Positions 17,832-26,906 of a stretch of DNA of 48,057 nt are shown here, one piece after another. Location: positions 1 through 48,057 of the forward strand of contig JAJZPO010000012.1 in assembly GCA_021811155.1 (NCBI GenBank), in the 5' to 3' direction. A program made the position numbers and the translations under genes. The notes under the pieces were generated by a model. It was not told where the DNA came from, did no database searches, and worked only from the letters and a program-made list of their open reading frames with translations. This stretch comes from Bacillota bacterium (lineage in GTDB: Bacteria; Bacillota; Desulfitobacteriia; Desulfitobacteriales; JAJXUE01). Within the stretch, counting starts at the first letter, position 1, and each line of letters opens with the position of its first letter.

Positions 17832-18045
17832 TAAAATTACGAATAATAATATTGTATACAGAATTAATATTCGACTTTTTGTTCACCCGAACCAGTCTTT
17901 TTTTGTAATAGGTTGCTTATTCAAGCAAATTTTATTCCCGGATAACCTACTGCACCGTCAGCTCAGCCCCTCGGCAGGAAAGAGCATGGTTTTTCCAACA
18001 AGTCAAATAATATTCAACTTGATTATAGACCCCATAAACATGCCC
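17832..18045. other. AT-rich gene-free stretch
   Basis: Upstream of the FAD-gene promoter and downstream of dnaB. Apart from AT-rich sequence I see no gene, no convincing terminator and no recognisable remnant before the TCGAA/TCGG repeats begin. Confidence 0.5.
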
Positions 18046-18112
18046 GATTCGAACCTCGAAATTCTACCCGGTTCGAACATCGAACCTCGGACTTCGGACT
18101 TCGGACCTCGAT
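18046..18112. repeat. Degenerate TTCGA/CTTCGG repeat downstream of dnaB
   Basis: Repeated GATTCGAACC, GGTTCGAACATCGAACC and two tandem ACTTCGG units end exactly at the dnaB stop codon. The composition and periodicity match the block inside the tRNA operon. Confidence 0.7.
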
Positions 18113-19456
18113 TTACGCCGGCTGGTTATATTTGTGGTCCAGGTTGACGAATTTGGTGTACTCCTTGAGAAAGCCCAACTCCACCACGCCCACAGGCCCG
18201 TTGCGGTGCTTGGCGATGATTATTTCAGCCACTCCCTTTTTGCTGGATTCCTCTTTATTGTAATACTCATCGCGGTAAATAAAGGCAACCACGTCGGCGT
18301 CCGCTTCGATGGCTCCAGATTCCAGCAGGTCTGACATGATAGGTTTTTTGTCCTGGCGCTGCTCTACACCGCGGTTGAGCTGGGACAGGGCTATTACCGG
18401 AACGTTCAGTTCCCTGGCCACGGACTTAAGACCGCGGGATATCTGGGCTACCTCCTGCTGGCGGCTCTCGGTCCTCTTTGCCCCGCTCATCAACTGCAGG
18501 TAATCAATCACAACCAAACCCAAGCCGTGTTCCGCTTTCAACCGTCTGGCCTTTGCCCTTAGCTCCCCGACCGAGATCCCTACCGTATCGTCAATGAATA
18601 TAGGGGCTTCAGACAAGGGGCCAACGGCCAGCGCGAGCTGCGGCCAGTCTGTTTCCAGCAAATTTCCCGTCCTCACCCTTTGCTGGTCCACCATGGCCTC
18701 GGCGCAGAGCATCCTCTGAACAAGCTGCTCCTTGGACATTTCCAGGCTGAATATGCCGACTGGCACCTTTTGCCGTACAGCTGCGTTCTGGGCCATATTC
18801 AGCACCAACGCGGTTTTTCCCATCGAAGGCCGCGCTGCAATAATAATCAAATCCGAAGGCTGCCAGCCTGAAGTCATGTGGTCCAGGTCCGTGAAAAAAC
18901 TCGGCACCCCGGTAAGGTTACCTTTGTTGCGGTAGAGAAAATCAATTTTGTCAAAGGTGTCCATCAGGATGGAGCGGATACTGGTAAACCCCCCCTGCGC
19001 CTGGCGCTGGGAAATCTCCAGGATGGTGCGCTCTGCCTGATCAAGCAGGCCGCCCACTTCTCCAGAACTTTCATAGCCCATGGCGGCAATAGTGGTTGCA
19101 GCCTTAATCAGGCGGCGCAGCAGGGATTTCTCCACAACGATTTTGGCATGGTATTCCATGCCTGCTGCCGTAGGCACTGAGTTGGCCAGGGAAGCGATAA
19201 AGGGAATCCCGCCTGCCTTTTCCAGATTTCCTCTGCTGCGCAGGGCTTCTGCCACTGTAACCATATCCACAGGTTCGCCTTTTTCCGACAGCTCCTGCAT
19301 GGCTTCAAATACAAGGCGATGGCTGTCGTGGTAAAAGTCCTCTGGCTTAAGCAGCTCGGTGGCGGTAGTAACCGCTTCCCGGTCCAGCAGCATGGCTCCC
19401 AGAACTGAGAGCTCCGCTTCCAGGTTTTGCGGAGGTATTTTGTCAAAGTGAACCAT
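18113..19456 (-). CDS. dnaB: Replicative DNA helicase DnaB
   Basis: DnaB is the hexameric ATP-driven helicase of the replication fork. The 447-residue protein has the N-terminal domain (PPQNLEAELSVLGAMLLDREAV) and the RecA-like C-terminal domain with Walker A ARPSMGKTALVLNMA, the VVIDYLQLMSG Walker B region and the SQLNRGVEQRQDKKPIMSDLLESGAIEADAD arginine-rich segment. The start was placed at the ATG coding MVHFDKIPPQ. An upstream in-frame start would add seven residues without family support. It is the last gene of the rpsF-to-dnaB cluster, after lonC. Confidence 0.95.
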   Translation of the reverse strand: MVHFDKIPPQNLEAELSVLGAMLLDREAVTTATELLKPEDFYHDSHRLVFEAMQELSEKGEPVDMVTVAEALRSRGNLEKAGGIPFIASLANSVPTAAGMEYHAKIVVEKSLLRRLIKAATTIAAMGYESSGEVGGLLDQAERTILEISQRQAQGGFTSIRSILMDTFDKIDFLYRNKGNLTGVPSFFTDLDHMTSGWQPSDLIIIAARPSMGKTALVLNMAQNAAVRQKVPVGIFSLEMSKEQLVQRMLCAEAMVDQQRVRTGNLLETDWPQLALAVGPLSEAPIFIDDTVGISVGELRAKARRLKAEHGLGLVVIDYLQLMSGAKRTESRQQEVAQISRGLKSVARELNVPVIALSQLNRGVEQRQDKKPIMSDLLESGAIEADADVVAFIYRDEYYNKEESSKKGVAEIIIAKHRNGPVGVVELGFLKEYTKFVNLDHKYNQPA

Positions 19457-19565
19457 GAAACAGCTTCCTCCACTCAAGGCCGTTGCAAACGTCCAGATTA
19501 TATATCCTACTGTTTTTTACGGCCTTGTCGTTCTGAACGACCTTGGTCTTGGGCAATCTTAAAAC

Positions 19566-21491
19566 CTAACCTACCAAGGTCTGCGCCCCTGCCTCAAACA
19601 CATGGGTCATAGCCTCTTCTATGCTCTGCACGGAGATTACATTTATTCCCCTGAGGCCGGCCGGTACGTCTTTGGCGTTTTCTGCCGGAATCAGGACAGT
19701 ATTGACCCCAGCCTGCTTTGCTCCATAAATCTTTTCATACACACCGCCCACGGCTTTGACCCTGCCCCGGATGGAGATCTCGCCGGTGACGGCGATGTCC
19801 TGACGCAGGGGAATGTTCTGCAGGGCGCTGTACACAGCCAAAGTGATGGCCAGACCGGCTGAAGGGCCGTCAATCCTTCCCCCACCCACTACGTTGATGT
19901 GCAGGTCAAAATCCTGCAGATCCTTGCCAACCAGACGGCGGAGAACAGAAGCAGCATTGAATACCGAGTCCTTGGCCATGCTTCCCGCGGTATCGTTGAA
20001 ACGGATTGTGCCTTTGCCGTTGCGGTCCGGAAAAACTTCAGCCTCAATCTCCAGTACAGATCCCAGGAACCCAGCCACGCCAAGCCCAAGGATTTTGCCT
20101 GCTTCAAAGGACTGGGAAGCTTTTTGGGTTACATACGGACTAAGGCGGGCAGCTCTCAGCACCTCATAAACATGCTCTTCCCTGATAACCAGACCTTGTG
20201 CTTCGTCCTGATGGAAGAGAGCCAGTCCGTAAGCGTCGGAAAGAATATTGTTGGCTTTGCGCCCTTCAATCGTGTACTCCCCGATAATCGCTGCAACGCC
20301 GGGTTCCAGTTCCACTCCCAGCTTTTGCGCCGCATTGACTACAATCTGCTGGATGTCCTGGGGTGTCAAGGGTTCGAAGAAAATTTCCGCACACCTGGAG
20401 CGCAAGGCTGGGTTGATATCCTGGGGTTCACGCGTGGTGGCGCCGATCAGGACGAAGTCTGCGGGTGCTCCTTCATCAAAGATTTTTTTGATGTACTGCG
20501 GCACATTCGAGTCATGCGGGTCATAGTAAGAGGATTCGAAATGCACCCGTTTATCTTCCAGCACCTTCAGCAGCTTATTCAAGAGCATAGGGTCCATCTC
20601 GCCGATTTCGTCAATGAAAAGTATGCCCCCGTGGGCATCACTCACCAGGCCCAGCTTTGGTTCGGGAATGCCGATATCGGCCAAGTCCCGCCGCGCCCCC
20701 TGGTAAATAGGATCATGCACAGACCCCAGCAGAGGGTTGGTTGCATCCCGCAGGTCCCAGCGCAGGGTAGTCCCGTCCACCTCGATAAAAGGGGCATCTT
20801 TGCCAAAGGGGCTGGACTCCCGCTGCTTGACAGTATCAAGCACCAGCCTGGCTGCAGTAGTTTTGCCTACGCCCGGCGGGCCGTAAATCAAAATGTGCTG
20901 GGGAAAGGGAGCAGCCATTTTGGCCAAAAGGGCGCTCACAGCTCCTTCCTGTCCGACAATTTCCTCCAGGGTGCCAGGGCGCAAAAACTCCATGGCCGGC
21001 TGGGCCAGCTTGATGGTTTCCATCTTTTCAAGCAGGGCCAGCTTTTTCAAGGTTTGAGCGTTTTCCGGACCTGAAGATTCCTTCAGTACCTGCAGCTTAA
21101 TTTCCTTGACATACTCCTCATGCCGTTCCTGCATCTTTTCAGCAATTCTTTTTTCCAGCTTGTCCTCGATGGAGCGCCTGGCAATCAAATCCGCCAGTTC
21201 TTCTTCGATATCGTCAATAATAGCCGGAATCTCCTCAAATTGAGGCATGCGGGCAATAGTCGGGTCTTCGGAGACAAGTTTCTGCAGACCCAAAACCCGC
21301 TGCTCCAGGAATTCAGAGCGCATCAGTTGCAGGGCTTCCAGTTTGCTGGCCCGCAGTATCAACTTGTCTGCACCGTAAAGGTCAGACATGAGACCGTAAA
21401 GGGCATCGACCTTGCGCCGCAACTGCCCTTCTTCAACTTCTTTGTCTGTTACCGCGGTGCCGCGGACAAATTTGTGTATGAAGTGTTTCAT
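19566..21491 (-). CDS. lonC: LonC-type ATP-dependent protease
   Basis: The 641-residue AAA+ serine protease belongs to the sporulation-associated LonC branch rather than classical Lon. It lacks the large Lon substrate domain and instead starts with a coiled-coil helical region (about 15-160). The ATPase core has Walker A GPPGVGKT at 204-211 and Walker B LFIDEIGE at 291-298. The C-terminal protease domain has the Ser-Lys dyad at Ser544 (DGPSAG) and Lys587 (EKIYG). It would degrade or process proteins in the cytoplasm. Placement between rplI and dnaB is seen in spore-forming Clostridia. The ATG follows AAAGGGGCTTCCA. Confidence 0.88.
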   Translation of the reverse strand: MKHFIHKFVRGTAVTDKEVEEGQLRRKVDALYGLMSDLYGADKLILRASKLEALQLMRSEFLEQRVLGLQKLVSEDPTIARMPQFEEIPAIIDDIEEELADLIARRSIEDKLEKRIAEKMQERHEEYVKEIKLQVLKESSGPENAQTLKKLALLEKMETIKLAQPAMEFLRPGTLEEIVGQEGAVSALLAKMAAPFPQHILIYGPPGVGKTTAARLVLDTVKQRESSPFGKDAPFIEVDGTTLRWDLRDATNPLLGSVHDPIYQGARRDLADIGIPEPKLGLVSDAHGGILFIDEIGEMDPMLLNKLLKVLEDKRVHFESSYYDPHDSNVPQYIKKIFDEGAPADFVLIGATTREPQDINPALRSRCAEIFFEPLTPQDIQQIVVNAAQKLGVELEPGVAAIIGEYTIEGRKANNILSDAYGLALFHQDEAQGLVIREEHVYEVLRAARLSPYVTQKASQSFEAGKILGLGVAGFLGSVLEIEAEVFPDRNGKGTIRFNDTAGSMAKDSVFNAASVLRRLVGKDLQDFDLHINVVGGGRIDGPSAGLAITLAVYSALQNIPLRQDIAVTGEISIRGRVKAVGGVYEKIYGAKQAGVNTVLIPAENAKDVPAGLRGINVISVQSIEEAMTHVFEAGAQTLVG

Positions 21492-21516
21492 TGGAAGCCC
21501 CTTTCTCCCCGAGAAT

Positions 21517-21963
21517 TTACTCTCCTCTTACTGTCACCTTCAAGCTGGCCTGGACCTCAGGGTGGATCTTGACATTGAGCTCATACTCGCCCAGGCTCTT
21601 GATCGGTTCCTTAAGTTCAACCTTTCTTTTATCCAGCACAATTCCATGGCTCTGCTGCAAGACATCACTGATCTCCTTGCTGGTGACAGAACCAAACAGC
21701 CTGCCGGACTCCCCCATCTTGGTCTTGATAACCAGCTGAACCTTTTCCAAGCGGGAAGCCAGGTCTTGGGCGGCAGCCAGTTCTTTGGATTTTTTTTGGG
21801 CATCGGCAGCCTGCTGCTGGGCCAGGATTTTAATGTTTCCGCCCGTAGCCTCAATGGCCAAACCACGGGGCAGGAGATAGTTGCGGCCGTATCCTTCCGC
21901 CACTTCAATCACCTGGCCCTTTTTGCCCAAGGTCTTAACATCAGCCTGTAAGATTACTTTCAT
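21517..21963 (-). CDS. rplI: 50S ribosomal protein L9
   Basis: L9 binds domain V of 23S rRNA at the base of the L1 stalk. The 148-residue protein has the classic N-terminal MKVILQADVKTLGKKGQVIE and AEGYGRNYLLPRGLA, a long connecting helix (about 41-75), and a C-terminal domain (KMGESGRLFGSVTSKEISDVL). Length is normal. The ATG follows AGGAGTGAGCTTGC. In Bacillus the gene order is yybS-yybT-rplI; here yybS and rplI are adjacent and the c-di-AMP phosphodiesterase gene yybT/gdpP is missing. Confidence 0.97.
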   Translation of the reverse strand: MKVILQADVKTLGKKGQVIEVAEGYGRNYLLPRGLAIEATGGNIKILAQQQAADAQKKSKELAAAQDLASRLEKVQLVIKTKMGESGRLFGSVTSKEISDVLQQSHGIVLDKRKVELKEPIKSLGEYELNVKIHPEVQASLKVTVRGE

Positions 21964-21980
21964 GCAAGCTCACTCCTCTG

Positions 21981-22928
21981 CTACGTAGACTCAGGAATCT
22001 TACGAAAATTCAACACCAGGTCAAACAGTCCCAAAGCCGCTATCATAATCAAGCCATACACGCTTAAAAACACCATAACCAGCAGTAAAATTTTTACAAA
22101 GCGAGGCACCCTGGCCGAAGTAAACAGGTAACTGGTTATGGCTGTGCCAAGGACCAGACAGACAACAAAATAGACAAAACCAATGTTTAGACCGGTATCT
22201 GTCAGCCAAACTATATTCCAGTTAGCGCCGGCCAGGTAGGCCGCAAGTCCCAGGATGGCGCCCCAGATGGCATACCAGGGGAGGGTCCATTCCCGGAAAG
22301 GGCCTATTCTGGTCTTGATGCCCAAGCCCTTTTGCACCACATATCTGCTGAGCAGAAAATTGCCTCCCACCACAGCAATACCGTTAAGGAACAGGACGGA
22401 GGGAAATACGGTGGCGCCGATCTGACTGTATTGCAGCAAAGCGTCCTTGGCTTGGCTTGCGTCTATGCCCCAGGTATTCTGCATAACCTGCAGCATGTTT
22501 GCCTGCTGAAACATATCGGCATAAGCCTTTTGCAGCTGGCCGATGGGATCTGGTCCTATTACATACAAGCTGAACAGCACATAGGGCAGCCAAACCAGGG
22601 AACCCCAATACAAGGTTTTTCCCGGTTTCCAGGCCCTCTTGAAACCGGTAATCAGCGCGAAGGACACACCCAGGAGCAAAAGCCCCTTGCTGACTGCTGT
22701 AAATGCGGACTGGGTGATAAAATAAACCCCTGCGACTGCCAGGAGAGCTGTGAGCACAGCATAGATTTCGCTGCGGCGCAGCCCCAGCCAGACAAAGGGG
22801 ACAATAACCAAGATGTCTGCCAAAAATCCCCAGGCATCAAAGCTTGCTGCCAGGAGAGGAATTCCCAAAGCAGCTGCAACGGCCAGGACATCTTTGGTCT
22901 TTTCCTTAAATGTCACCGGCTTGTTCAC
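21981..22928 (-). CDS. DUF2232 multipass membrane protein (YybS-like)
   Basis: The 315-residue protein has about eight hydrophobic segments, for example residues 13-30, 35-50, 55-75, 78-95, 105-122 and several near the C-terminus. It fits the DUF2232/YybS family, whose function is not settled; some members resemble substrate-binding parts of transporters. The GTG start overlaps the stop of the MazG-like gene. The position next to rplI, as in Bacillus, supports the family. Confidence 0.85.
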   Translation of the reverse strand: MNKPVTFKEKTKDVLAVAAALGIPLLAASFDAWGFLADILVIVPFVWLGLRRSEIYAVLTALLAVAGVYFITQSAFTAVSKGLLLLGVSFALITGFKRAWKPGKTLYWGSLVWLPYVLFSLYVIGPDPIGQLQKAYADMFQQANMLQVMQNTWGIDASQAKDALLQYSQIGATVFPSVLFLNGIAVVGGNFLLSRYVVQKGLGIKTRIGPFREWTLPWYAIWGAILGLAAYLAGANWNIVWLTDTGLNIGFVYFVVCLVLGTAITSYLFTSARVPRFVKILLLVMVFLSVYGLIMIAALGLFDLVLNFRKIPEST

Positions 22929-23242
22929 CTCTTCTTAGCCTCCAAATAGGCCCTAAGGGCTGACAAATCCCCATACCACTCTTCGATCTCATGCGAGGCG
23001 TTGATACTGGATTTTAAATTCTGTTCCATTTTTAGCTCAATTCTGGCAAAACTGAGCCCCAGACGCCGGCCCAGGAGGTAGGTGCTGGTAATGATCCGGG
23101 CCAGGCAATCTGTTACCAGGTCTTCCCCGCCAGCGATTATGGCCTTGAACAACCCACCTACGGCGCTAACCATTTCGGCCTTCAGCCATTCAATCACCCG
23201 GTGGTTCTTTACCACATCTATTTCTTCAGTGGGCAGGCTCAT
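22925..23242 (-). CDS. MazG-like family protein
   Basis: The product of about 105 residues (MSLPTEEIDVVKNHRVIEWL onward) is all-alpha and fits the short MazG-like family (Pfam MazG-like) found beside rpsR in Clostridia. A role in nucleotide-pool cleaning is suggested only by the family name. Catalytic acidic residues typical of true MazG are not clear to me. The start is uncertain: an ATG three codons upstream is also possible, and the frame extends further without family similarity. Its stop overlaps the yybS-like start by three bases. Confidence 0.75.
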   Translation of the reverse strand: MSLPTEEIDVVKNHRVIEWLKAEMVSAVGGLFKAIIAGGEDLVTDCLARIITSTYLLGRRLGLSFARIELKMEQNLKSSINASHEIEEWYGDLSALRAYLEAKKR

Positions 23243-23344
23243 TATCTCCATCCCCCAATCGAAACTTTTACCATAGTTATTTCGTTGAATTGGCGGATTT
23301 TCCTTCAAAAGCAGCAGTCGCCAATTTTTAGCGCGCATAAATTA

Positions 23345-23368
23345 AAAAGGGGCCCCAGGCCCCCTTTT
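23345..23368 (-). terminator. Terminator after rpsR
   Basis: An 8-bp stem AAAAGGGG/CCCCTTTT with an 8-base GC-rich loop ends in a T-run on the minus strand, 14 bases past the rpsR stop. It may be partial, since the downstream genes have no obvious own promoter. Confidence 0.75.
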
Positions 23369-23381
23369 GCGTAGCGGTATC

Positions 23382-23612
23382 TTACTCAGTGGTAAAGGGC
23401 AGCAGAGCAATAGTTCTTGCCCTCTTGATGGCCAAGGTTACCTGGCGTTGGTGTTTGGCACAGTTGCCGGAAATCCGTCGCGGCAGAATCTTGCCGCGCT
23501 CGGTAATATATTTGCGCAGTTTGTTTGCTTCTTTGTAATCGATACTTTCTACCTTATCGACACAAAAACTACAAACGCGTTTGCGTGGCCTGCGACCGCG
23601 TTCACGCTTCAT
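23382..23612 (-). CDS. rpsR: 30S ribosomal protein S18
   Basis: S18 forms a heterodimer with S6 on the platform of the 30S subunit. The 76-residue protein has the conserved [20 protein letters not shown] and [19 protein letters not shown] segments. Cysteines in CSFC and near SGNC give a zinc-type form. It follows ssb by 14 bases in the standard rpsF-ssb-rpsR operon. Confidence 0.97.
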   Translation of the reverse strand: MKRERGRRPRKRVCSFCVDKVESIDYKEANKLRKYITERGKILPRRISGNCAKHQRQVTLAIKRARTIALLPFTTE

Positions 23613-23626
23613 AAGTTTTTCCCCCC

Positions 23627-24031
23627 TTAAAATGGGATGTCATCATCATTAAAACTAATCTCGTTGCCCAGCGAAGCGGTTGAGGAAAAGGAATTGCCAC
23701 CGGAGGTACCTTCTTTGGGGCTCAAAAATCGGACATTGTCGGCCACAACTTCTGTCACCCAGCGCTTTTGTCCGTCCTGACCGTCAAAGCTGCGAATATG
23801 CAGTTCCCCTTCAACAGCAGCCAGCTTGCCTTTGCTAAGGTAATTTGCGCAAAGTTCCCCCAGTTTTTGCCAGGCTACAATATTGATAAAGTCAGTCTCC
23901 CGTTCGCCCTGGGCATTTTTCCGGTTGCGGTCTACGGCCAGAGTAAAACTGGCCACTGCCGCCCCGTTTGGGGTATAGCGCAGTTCAGGGTCCCTTGTCA
24001 GCCTGCCGATAAGTATTATCCGGTTAAGCAT
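23627..24031 (-). CDS. ssb: Single-stranded DNA-binding protein
   Basis: SSB coats single-stranded DNA during replication and repair. The 134-residue protein has the OB-fold start [20 protein letters not shown], the [13 protein letters not shown] segment and the acidic C-terminal tip DDDIPF, which recruits partner proteins. It is shorter than many because the linker is brief. It lies between rpsF and rpsR. Confidence 0.97.
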   Translation of the reverse strand: MLNRIILIGRLTRDPELRYTPNGAAVASFTLAVDRNRKNAQGERETDFINIVAWQKLGELCANYLSKGKLAAVEGELHIRSFDGQDGQKRWVTEVVADNVRFLSPKEGTSGGNSFSSTASLGNEISFNDDDIPF

Positions 24032-24062
24032 TCTCTATCCACCCACTCCATAAATATCTAGG

Positions 24063-24350
24063 CTATTCTTCTTTGCGGGTAATCAGGTAGCGCAGAACTT
24101 CGTCGGTAATTTTCAATACCCGTTCGAGTTCCTTGGCTGTAGCGGCCTCGCCGTTGAAATTCACCAGAGTGTAAAAACCCTCCCGGCGATCATCAATTTC
24201 GTAGGCCAGCCTGCGCTTACCCCACTTGTCAACGCTTACAACCTCGCCCCCATTGTTGGAGATCAGGGCTGTGAATTTTTCAACAGCGCCGGCAGTGGCT
24301 TCTTCATCAAGCTCAGGCTTGAGAATGAAGATAATTTCGTAGGCTTTCAT
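24063..24350 (-). CDS. rpsF: 30S ribosomal protein S6
   Basis: S6 pairs with S18 in the 30S subunit. The 95-residue protein begins MKAYEIIFILKPELDEEA and has the KWGKRRLAYEIDDRREGFYTLVNF core. The start follows GGGAGGAGGTGCGTTA. It opens the rpsF-ssb-rpsR operon. Confidence 0.97.
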   Translation of the reverse strand: MKAYEIIFILKPELDEEATAGAVEKFTALISNNGGEVVSVDKWGKRRLAYEIDDRREGFYTLVNFNGEAATAKELERVLKITDEVLRYLITRKEE

Positions 24351-24430
24351 TAACGCACCTCCTCCCTATGGACTGATGGCCCCAAGTCAAAGCATGGAGC
24401 AGGGAGGCAACTTAGAATTAAGCTGCCGTT
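24351..24430 (-). promoter_or_regulatory. rpsF leader with a stem-loop
   Basis: The transcribed leader begins with a 9-bp stem GGCAGCTTA/TAAGTTGCC (one G-U pair, loop ATTC) and continues with pyrimidine-rich sequence to the ribosome binding site. Leaders of this operon in many bacteria bind an S6:S18 complex for autoregulation. I cannot confirm the exact S6:S18 motif here. Confidence 0.4.
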
Positions 24431-24435
24431 TATCC

Positions 24436-24464
24436 AGTATACTACAAATTTACATTAGAGACAA
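24436..24464 (-). promoter_or_regulatory. Promoter of rpsF-ssb-rpsR
   Basis: The minus strand has TTGTCT, 17 bases and TATACT, directly behind the ychF stop codon. Confidence 0.75.
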
Positions 24465-24467
24465 GAA

Positions 24468-25565
24468 TTAAACATTGAATCGAAAATGGACCACGTCTCC
24501 GTCCTGCATCACGTACTCTTTTCCCTCCAGCCGCACCAGTCCCCTGTCCCGGGCCGCGGCCTGAGAGCCTGAGGCTATCAAGTCAGTGTAGCTGACAACT
24601 TCAGCCCGGATGAAACCACGTTCAAAATCCGTATGAATAACCCCGGCCGCCTGGGGGGCTTTGGTCCCCTGCCGTATAGTCCAGGCCCGGACCTCAGGCG
24701 CTCCGGCAGTAAAATAGGTCATCAAACCCAAGAGATGAAAGGCTGCCCTGATTAAGCGGTCCAGACCGGACTCACTCAGACCCAAATCCGCCAGAAACAG
24801 GGCCTTTTCCTCCTCGTCCAGTTCGGCAATCTCAGCCTCCAGCTTGGCGCAGATTAAGACGACTTCCGCCTCTTCCTTGCTGGCTCTCTCCCTGACCTTG
24901 GCAACCAGAGGGTTATCCGAACCCGCAGCCTTGTCTTCCTCAACATTGGCGGCATAGAGCACAGGTTTGGCTGAAAGCAGCGGGAAGGACTTTAGCAGAG
25001 CCTTTTCGTCCTCCGAGAAGTCCAGGGTGCGGGCCGGCCTTCCCTGGTCAAGCGCCTCTTTCAGGCGGTCCAGCAGGGCCAGTTCCGCGAGAAATTTCTT
25101 GTCCCCGCTCTTCAGCATTTTTTGGGTTCTTTCCCGTCTGCGCTCAACACTTTCCAGATCCGCCAGGACAAGTTCCAGGTCAATGGTCTCAATATCCCGC
25201 AGCGGGTCCACGCTTCCTTCCACGTGGACCACATTGCTGTCTTCGAAACAGCGCACCACATGCACTATGGCGTCCACTTCCCTGATATGGGACAAAAATT
25301 TGTTGCCCAGGCCCTCGCCTTTGCTGGCGCCACGCACCAAACCGGCGATGTCCACAAATTCTACCGTGGCGGGAACAATTTTCTGCGGATTAACCATTTC
25401 GGCCAGTTTTTGCAGCCTGGTGTCTGGCACATTGACAATCCCTACATTGGGGTCTATGGTGCAAAAGGGATAGTTGGCGCATTCGGCCCCTGCCTGGGTG
25501 ATGGCGTTAAACAAAGTTGATTTACCCACGTTGGGCAGGCCCACGATTCCACAGGTTAAACCCAA
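24468..25565 (-). CDS. ychF: Redox-regulated ATPase YchF
   Basis: YchF is an Obg-family P-loop ATPase that binds ribosomes and affects stress responses. The 365-residue protein has the P-loop GLPNVGKST near residues 7-15, [20 protein letters not shown], and a C-terminal TGS-like domain ([29 protein letters not shown]). The start was placed at a TTG preceded by GGAGGAG, so the protein starts MGLTCGIVG as in relatives. An ATG ten codons upstream lies in sequence that looks like leader. It is a single gene with its own promoter. Confidence 0.95.
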   Translation of the reverse strand: MGLTCGIVGLPNVGKSTLFNAITQAGAECANYPFCTIDPNVGIVNVPDTRLQKLAEMVNPQKIVPATVEFVDIAGLVRGASKGEGLGNKFLSHIREVDAIVHVVRCFEDSNVVHVEGSVDPLRDIETIDLELVLADLESVERRRERTQKMLKSGDKKFLAELALLDRLKEALDQGRPARTLDFSEDEKALLKSFPLLSAKPVLYAANVEEDKAAGSDNPLVAKVRERASKEEAEVVLICAKLEAEIAELDEEEKALFLADLGLSESGLDRLIRAAFHLLGLMTYFTAGAPEVRAWTIRQGTKAPQAAGVIHTDFERGFIRAEVVSYTDLIASGSQAAARDRGLVRLEGKEYVMQDGDVVHFRFNV

Positions 25566-25600
25566 ATTAAACTCCTCCGTTACAAGACGCTTCACGCCTG

Positions 25601-25629
25601 ATTATATAAAAATGCGCTTTTTTTGGCAA
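25601..25629 (-). promoter_or_regulatory. Promoter of ychF
   Basis: The minus strand has TTGCCA, 17 bases and TATAAT, ending about 35 bases upstream of the chosen TTG start. Confidence 0.78.
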
Positions 25630-25817
25630 ATTCCTTTTTCCTCTTATTGACAACTACATTAATTGGAATGTTCAACGCAGTCTAACGCCCAAAACCATTT
25701 GAGTCCAGAGCTGGGGTTCGAAAAACGCTGTCTTGGGTCGTCTGTGGCAGTCAGATGAACATTTCTTCCTCCCTGAAGCCGCAATATCTCCTAAATAGCG
25801 TTTTTCTTTCTCACCTG

Positions 25818-26018
25818 TTATTCTTCGGGCGGTTGGACTTGCTTAATGAAAGCTTTGAAGCTTTTTTCGAATTTCGGCCTGGGCACCATGACCCGGTGGT
25901 CACAGCCGAGGCATCTGAGCCGGAAATCCATGCCCACACGGGTAATCTCCCACTCAAAGCTGCCGCACGGGTGGGATTTTTTTAATTTGACCACGTCCCC
26001 CACATTAAACTTGATCAT
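25818..26018 (-). CDS. DUF951 family small protein
   Basis: The 66-residue protein (MIKFNVGDVVKLKKSHPCGS onward) fits DUF951. This small SH3-like family in Firmicutes is often next to mscS and ychF. Conserved features are KKSHPCGSFEWEI, the RCLGCDHRVMVPRPKFEK segment with a CxxC pair, and the basic tail. The function is unknown, with nucleic-acid binding suggested by the fold and charge. The ATG follows GAGGGAGGAAAGA and lies inside the last codons of mscS, a 14-base overlap. Confidence 0.9.
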   Translation of the reverse strand: MIKFNVGDVVKLKKSHPCGSFEWEITRVGMDFRLRCLGCDHRVMVPRPKFEKSFKAFIKQVQPPEE

Positions 26019-26901
26019 TCTTTCCTCCCTCTGGGCTGCGGGATTCAACATAGACCTTTCTGAGATTGGGTACCCTGATGCCTTCCCGGGCCAGGGCCTT
26101 GACAATGCGGCGCCTTAGTTCCCGTTCTATTTCCCATTGCTGCATCGGCTCGGTATAAGCCAGAATCCTCACAACCACAAAACTCTCGCCCAGGTTGATG
26201 ATGCCCTGGACCGTCGGGCCTTCTACGATTTTTTCCTTGAATTCAGAGGAAACCTCCCGGCCCACCACTCCAATCAATTCCATGGCTTTTTCAATATCTT
26301 CATCATACGGCAGATTGATGTCGACCATAGCTCGCATCTTGCCGCGGTTAAAGTTGGTCACCGAAGTGATGGTGCCATTGGGGATGATGTGCAGTTCACC
26401 GCCCCAGTCCCTGAGCTTGGTGGCCCTGAGGCCAATCTCTTCCACAATTCCCTCATATTTGTCCGTTTTGACGTATTCTCCTACGGCATACTGGTCTTCA
26501 AACAGAACGAAGAAGCCGGCAAATGTGTCTTTGACCAGGCTTTGGGCGCCAAAGCCCACCGCAAGACCGAGAACTGTGGCGCTGCCCAAAAGGGCGGTAG
26601 TGGAAACCCCAAACAGGCGCAGGATACTGATTAGAAGAAAAAAGGAAATCGCATAAAACAGGATACTACGCAGCAATGGATAGAGAGTCTTAGCCCGGCG
26701 TTCCTGCAAGAGGAAAGTGCCCCCGGCTCTTTTGATAATTACTTTTTTTAAGGCTTTATCCAAAAACCAATACAGCAGCCTGGCTATAATCAGGTACAAA
26801 ATCGCCCAAAAAACATTCGCAGCCAGCCAATAGATATCAAAATGGTAAAATACCTTACCGGCAAACTCCCGCAAACCAGCTGTCACCTCAATCATCTCCA
26901 T
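26005..26901 (-). CDS. Small-conductance mechanosensitive ion channel (MscS family)
   Basis: The 298-residue membrane channel opens on osmotic down-shock. The N-terminal region has transmembrane segments near residues 25-46, 70-92 and a pore helix (TTALLGSATVLGLAVGFGAQSLVKDTFAGFF, about 100-130). The cytoplasmic beta domain follows (YVKTDKYEGIVEEIGLRATKLRDWGGELHIIPNG), then the C-terminal alpha/beta part. The start could be the first or the third codon, both ATG; no strong ribosome site separates them. It follows the HEAT gene by five bases, so the two are probably co-translated. Confidence 0.9.
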   Translation of the reverse strand: MEMIEVTAGLREFAGKVFYHFDIYWLAANVFWAILYLIIARLLYWFLDKALKKVIIKRAGGTFLLQERRAKTLYPLLRSILFYAISFFLLISILRLFGVSTTALLGSATVLGLAVGFGAQSLVKDTFAGFFVLFEDQYAVGEYVKTDKYEGIVEEIGLRATKLRDWGGELHIIPNGTITSVTNFNRGKMRAMVDINLPYDEDIEKAMELIGVVGREVSSEFKEKIVEGPTVQGIINLGESFVVVRILAYTEPMQQWEIERELRRRIVKALAREGIRVPNLRKVYVESRSPEGGKNDQV

Positions 26902-26906
26902 GCAGA

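Noticed and set aside
19899-21074. 391-codon plus-strand open frame opposite lonC
   Set aside because: Antisense shadow produced by GC-rich codon use; lonC on the other strand has full domain structure.
25219-25234. parS-like CTTCCACGTGGACCAC inside ychF
   Set aside because: Several mismatches to the array consensus, and it is explained by conserved coding sequence.
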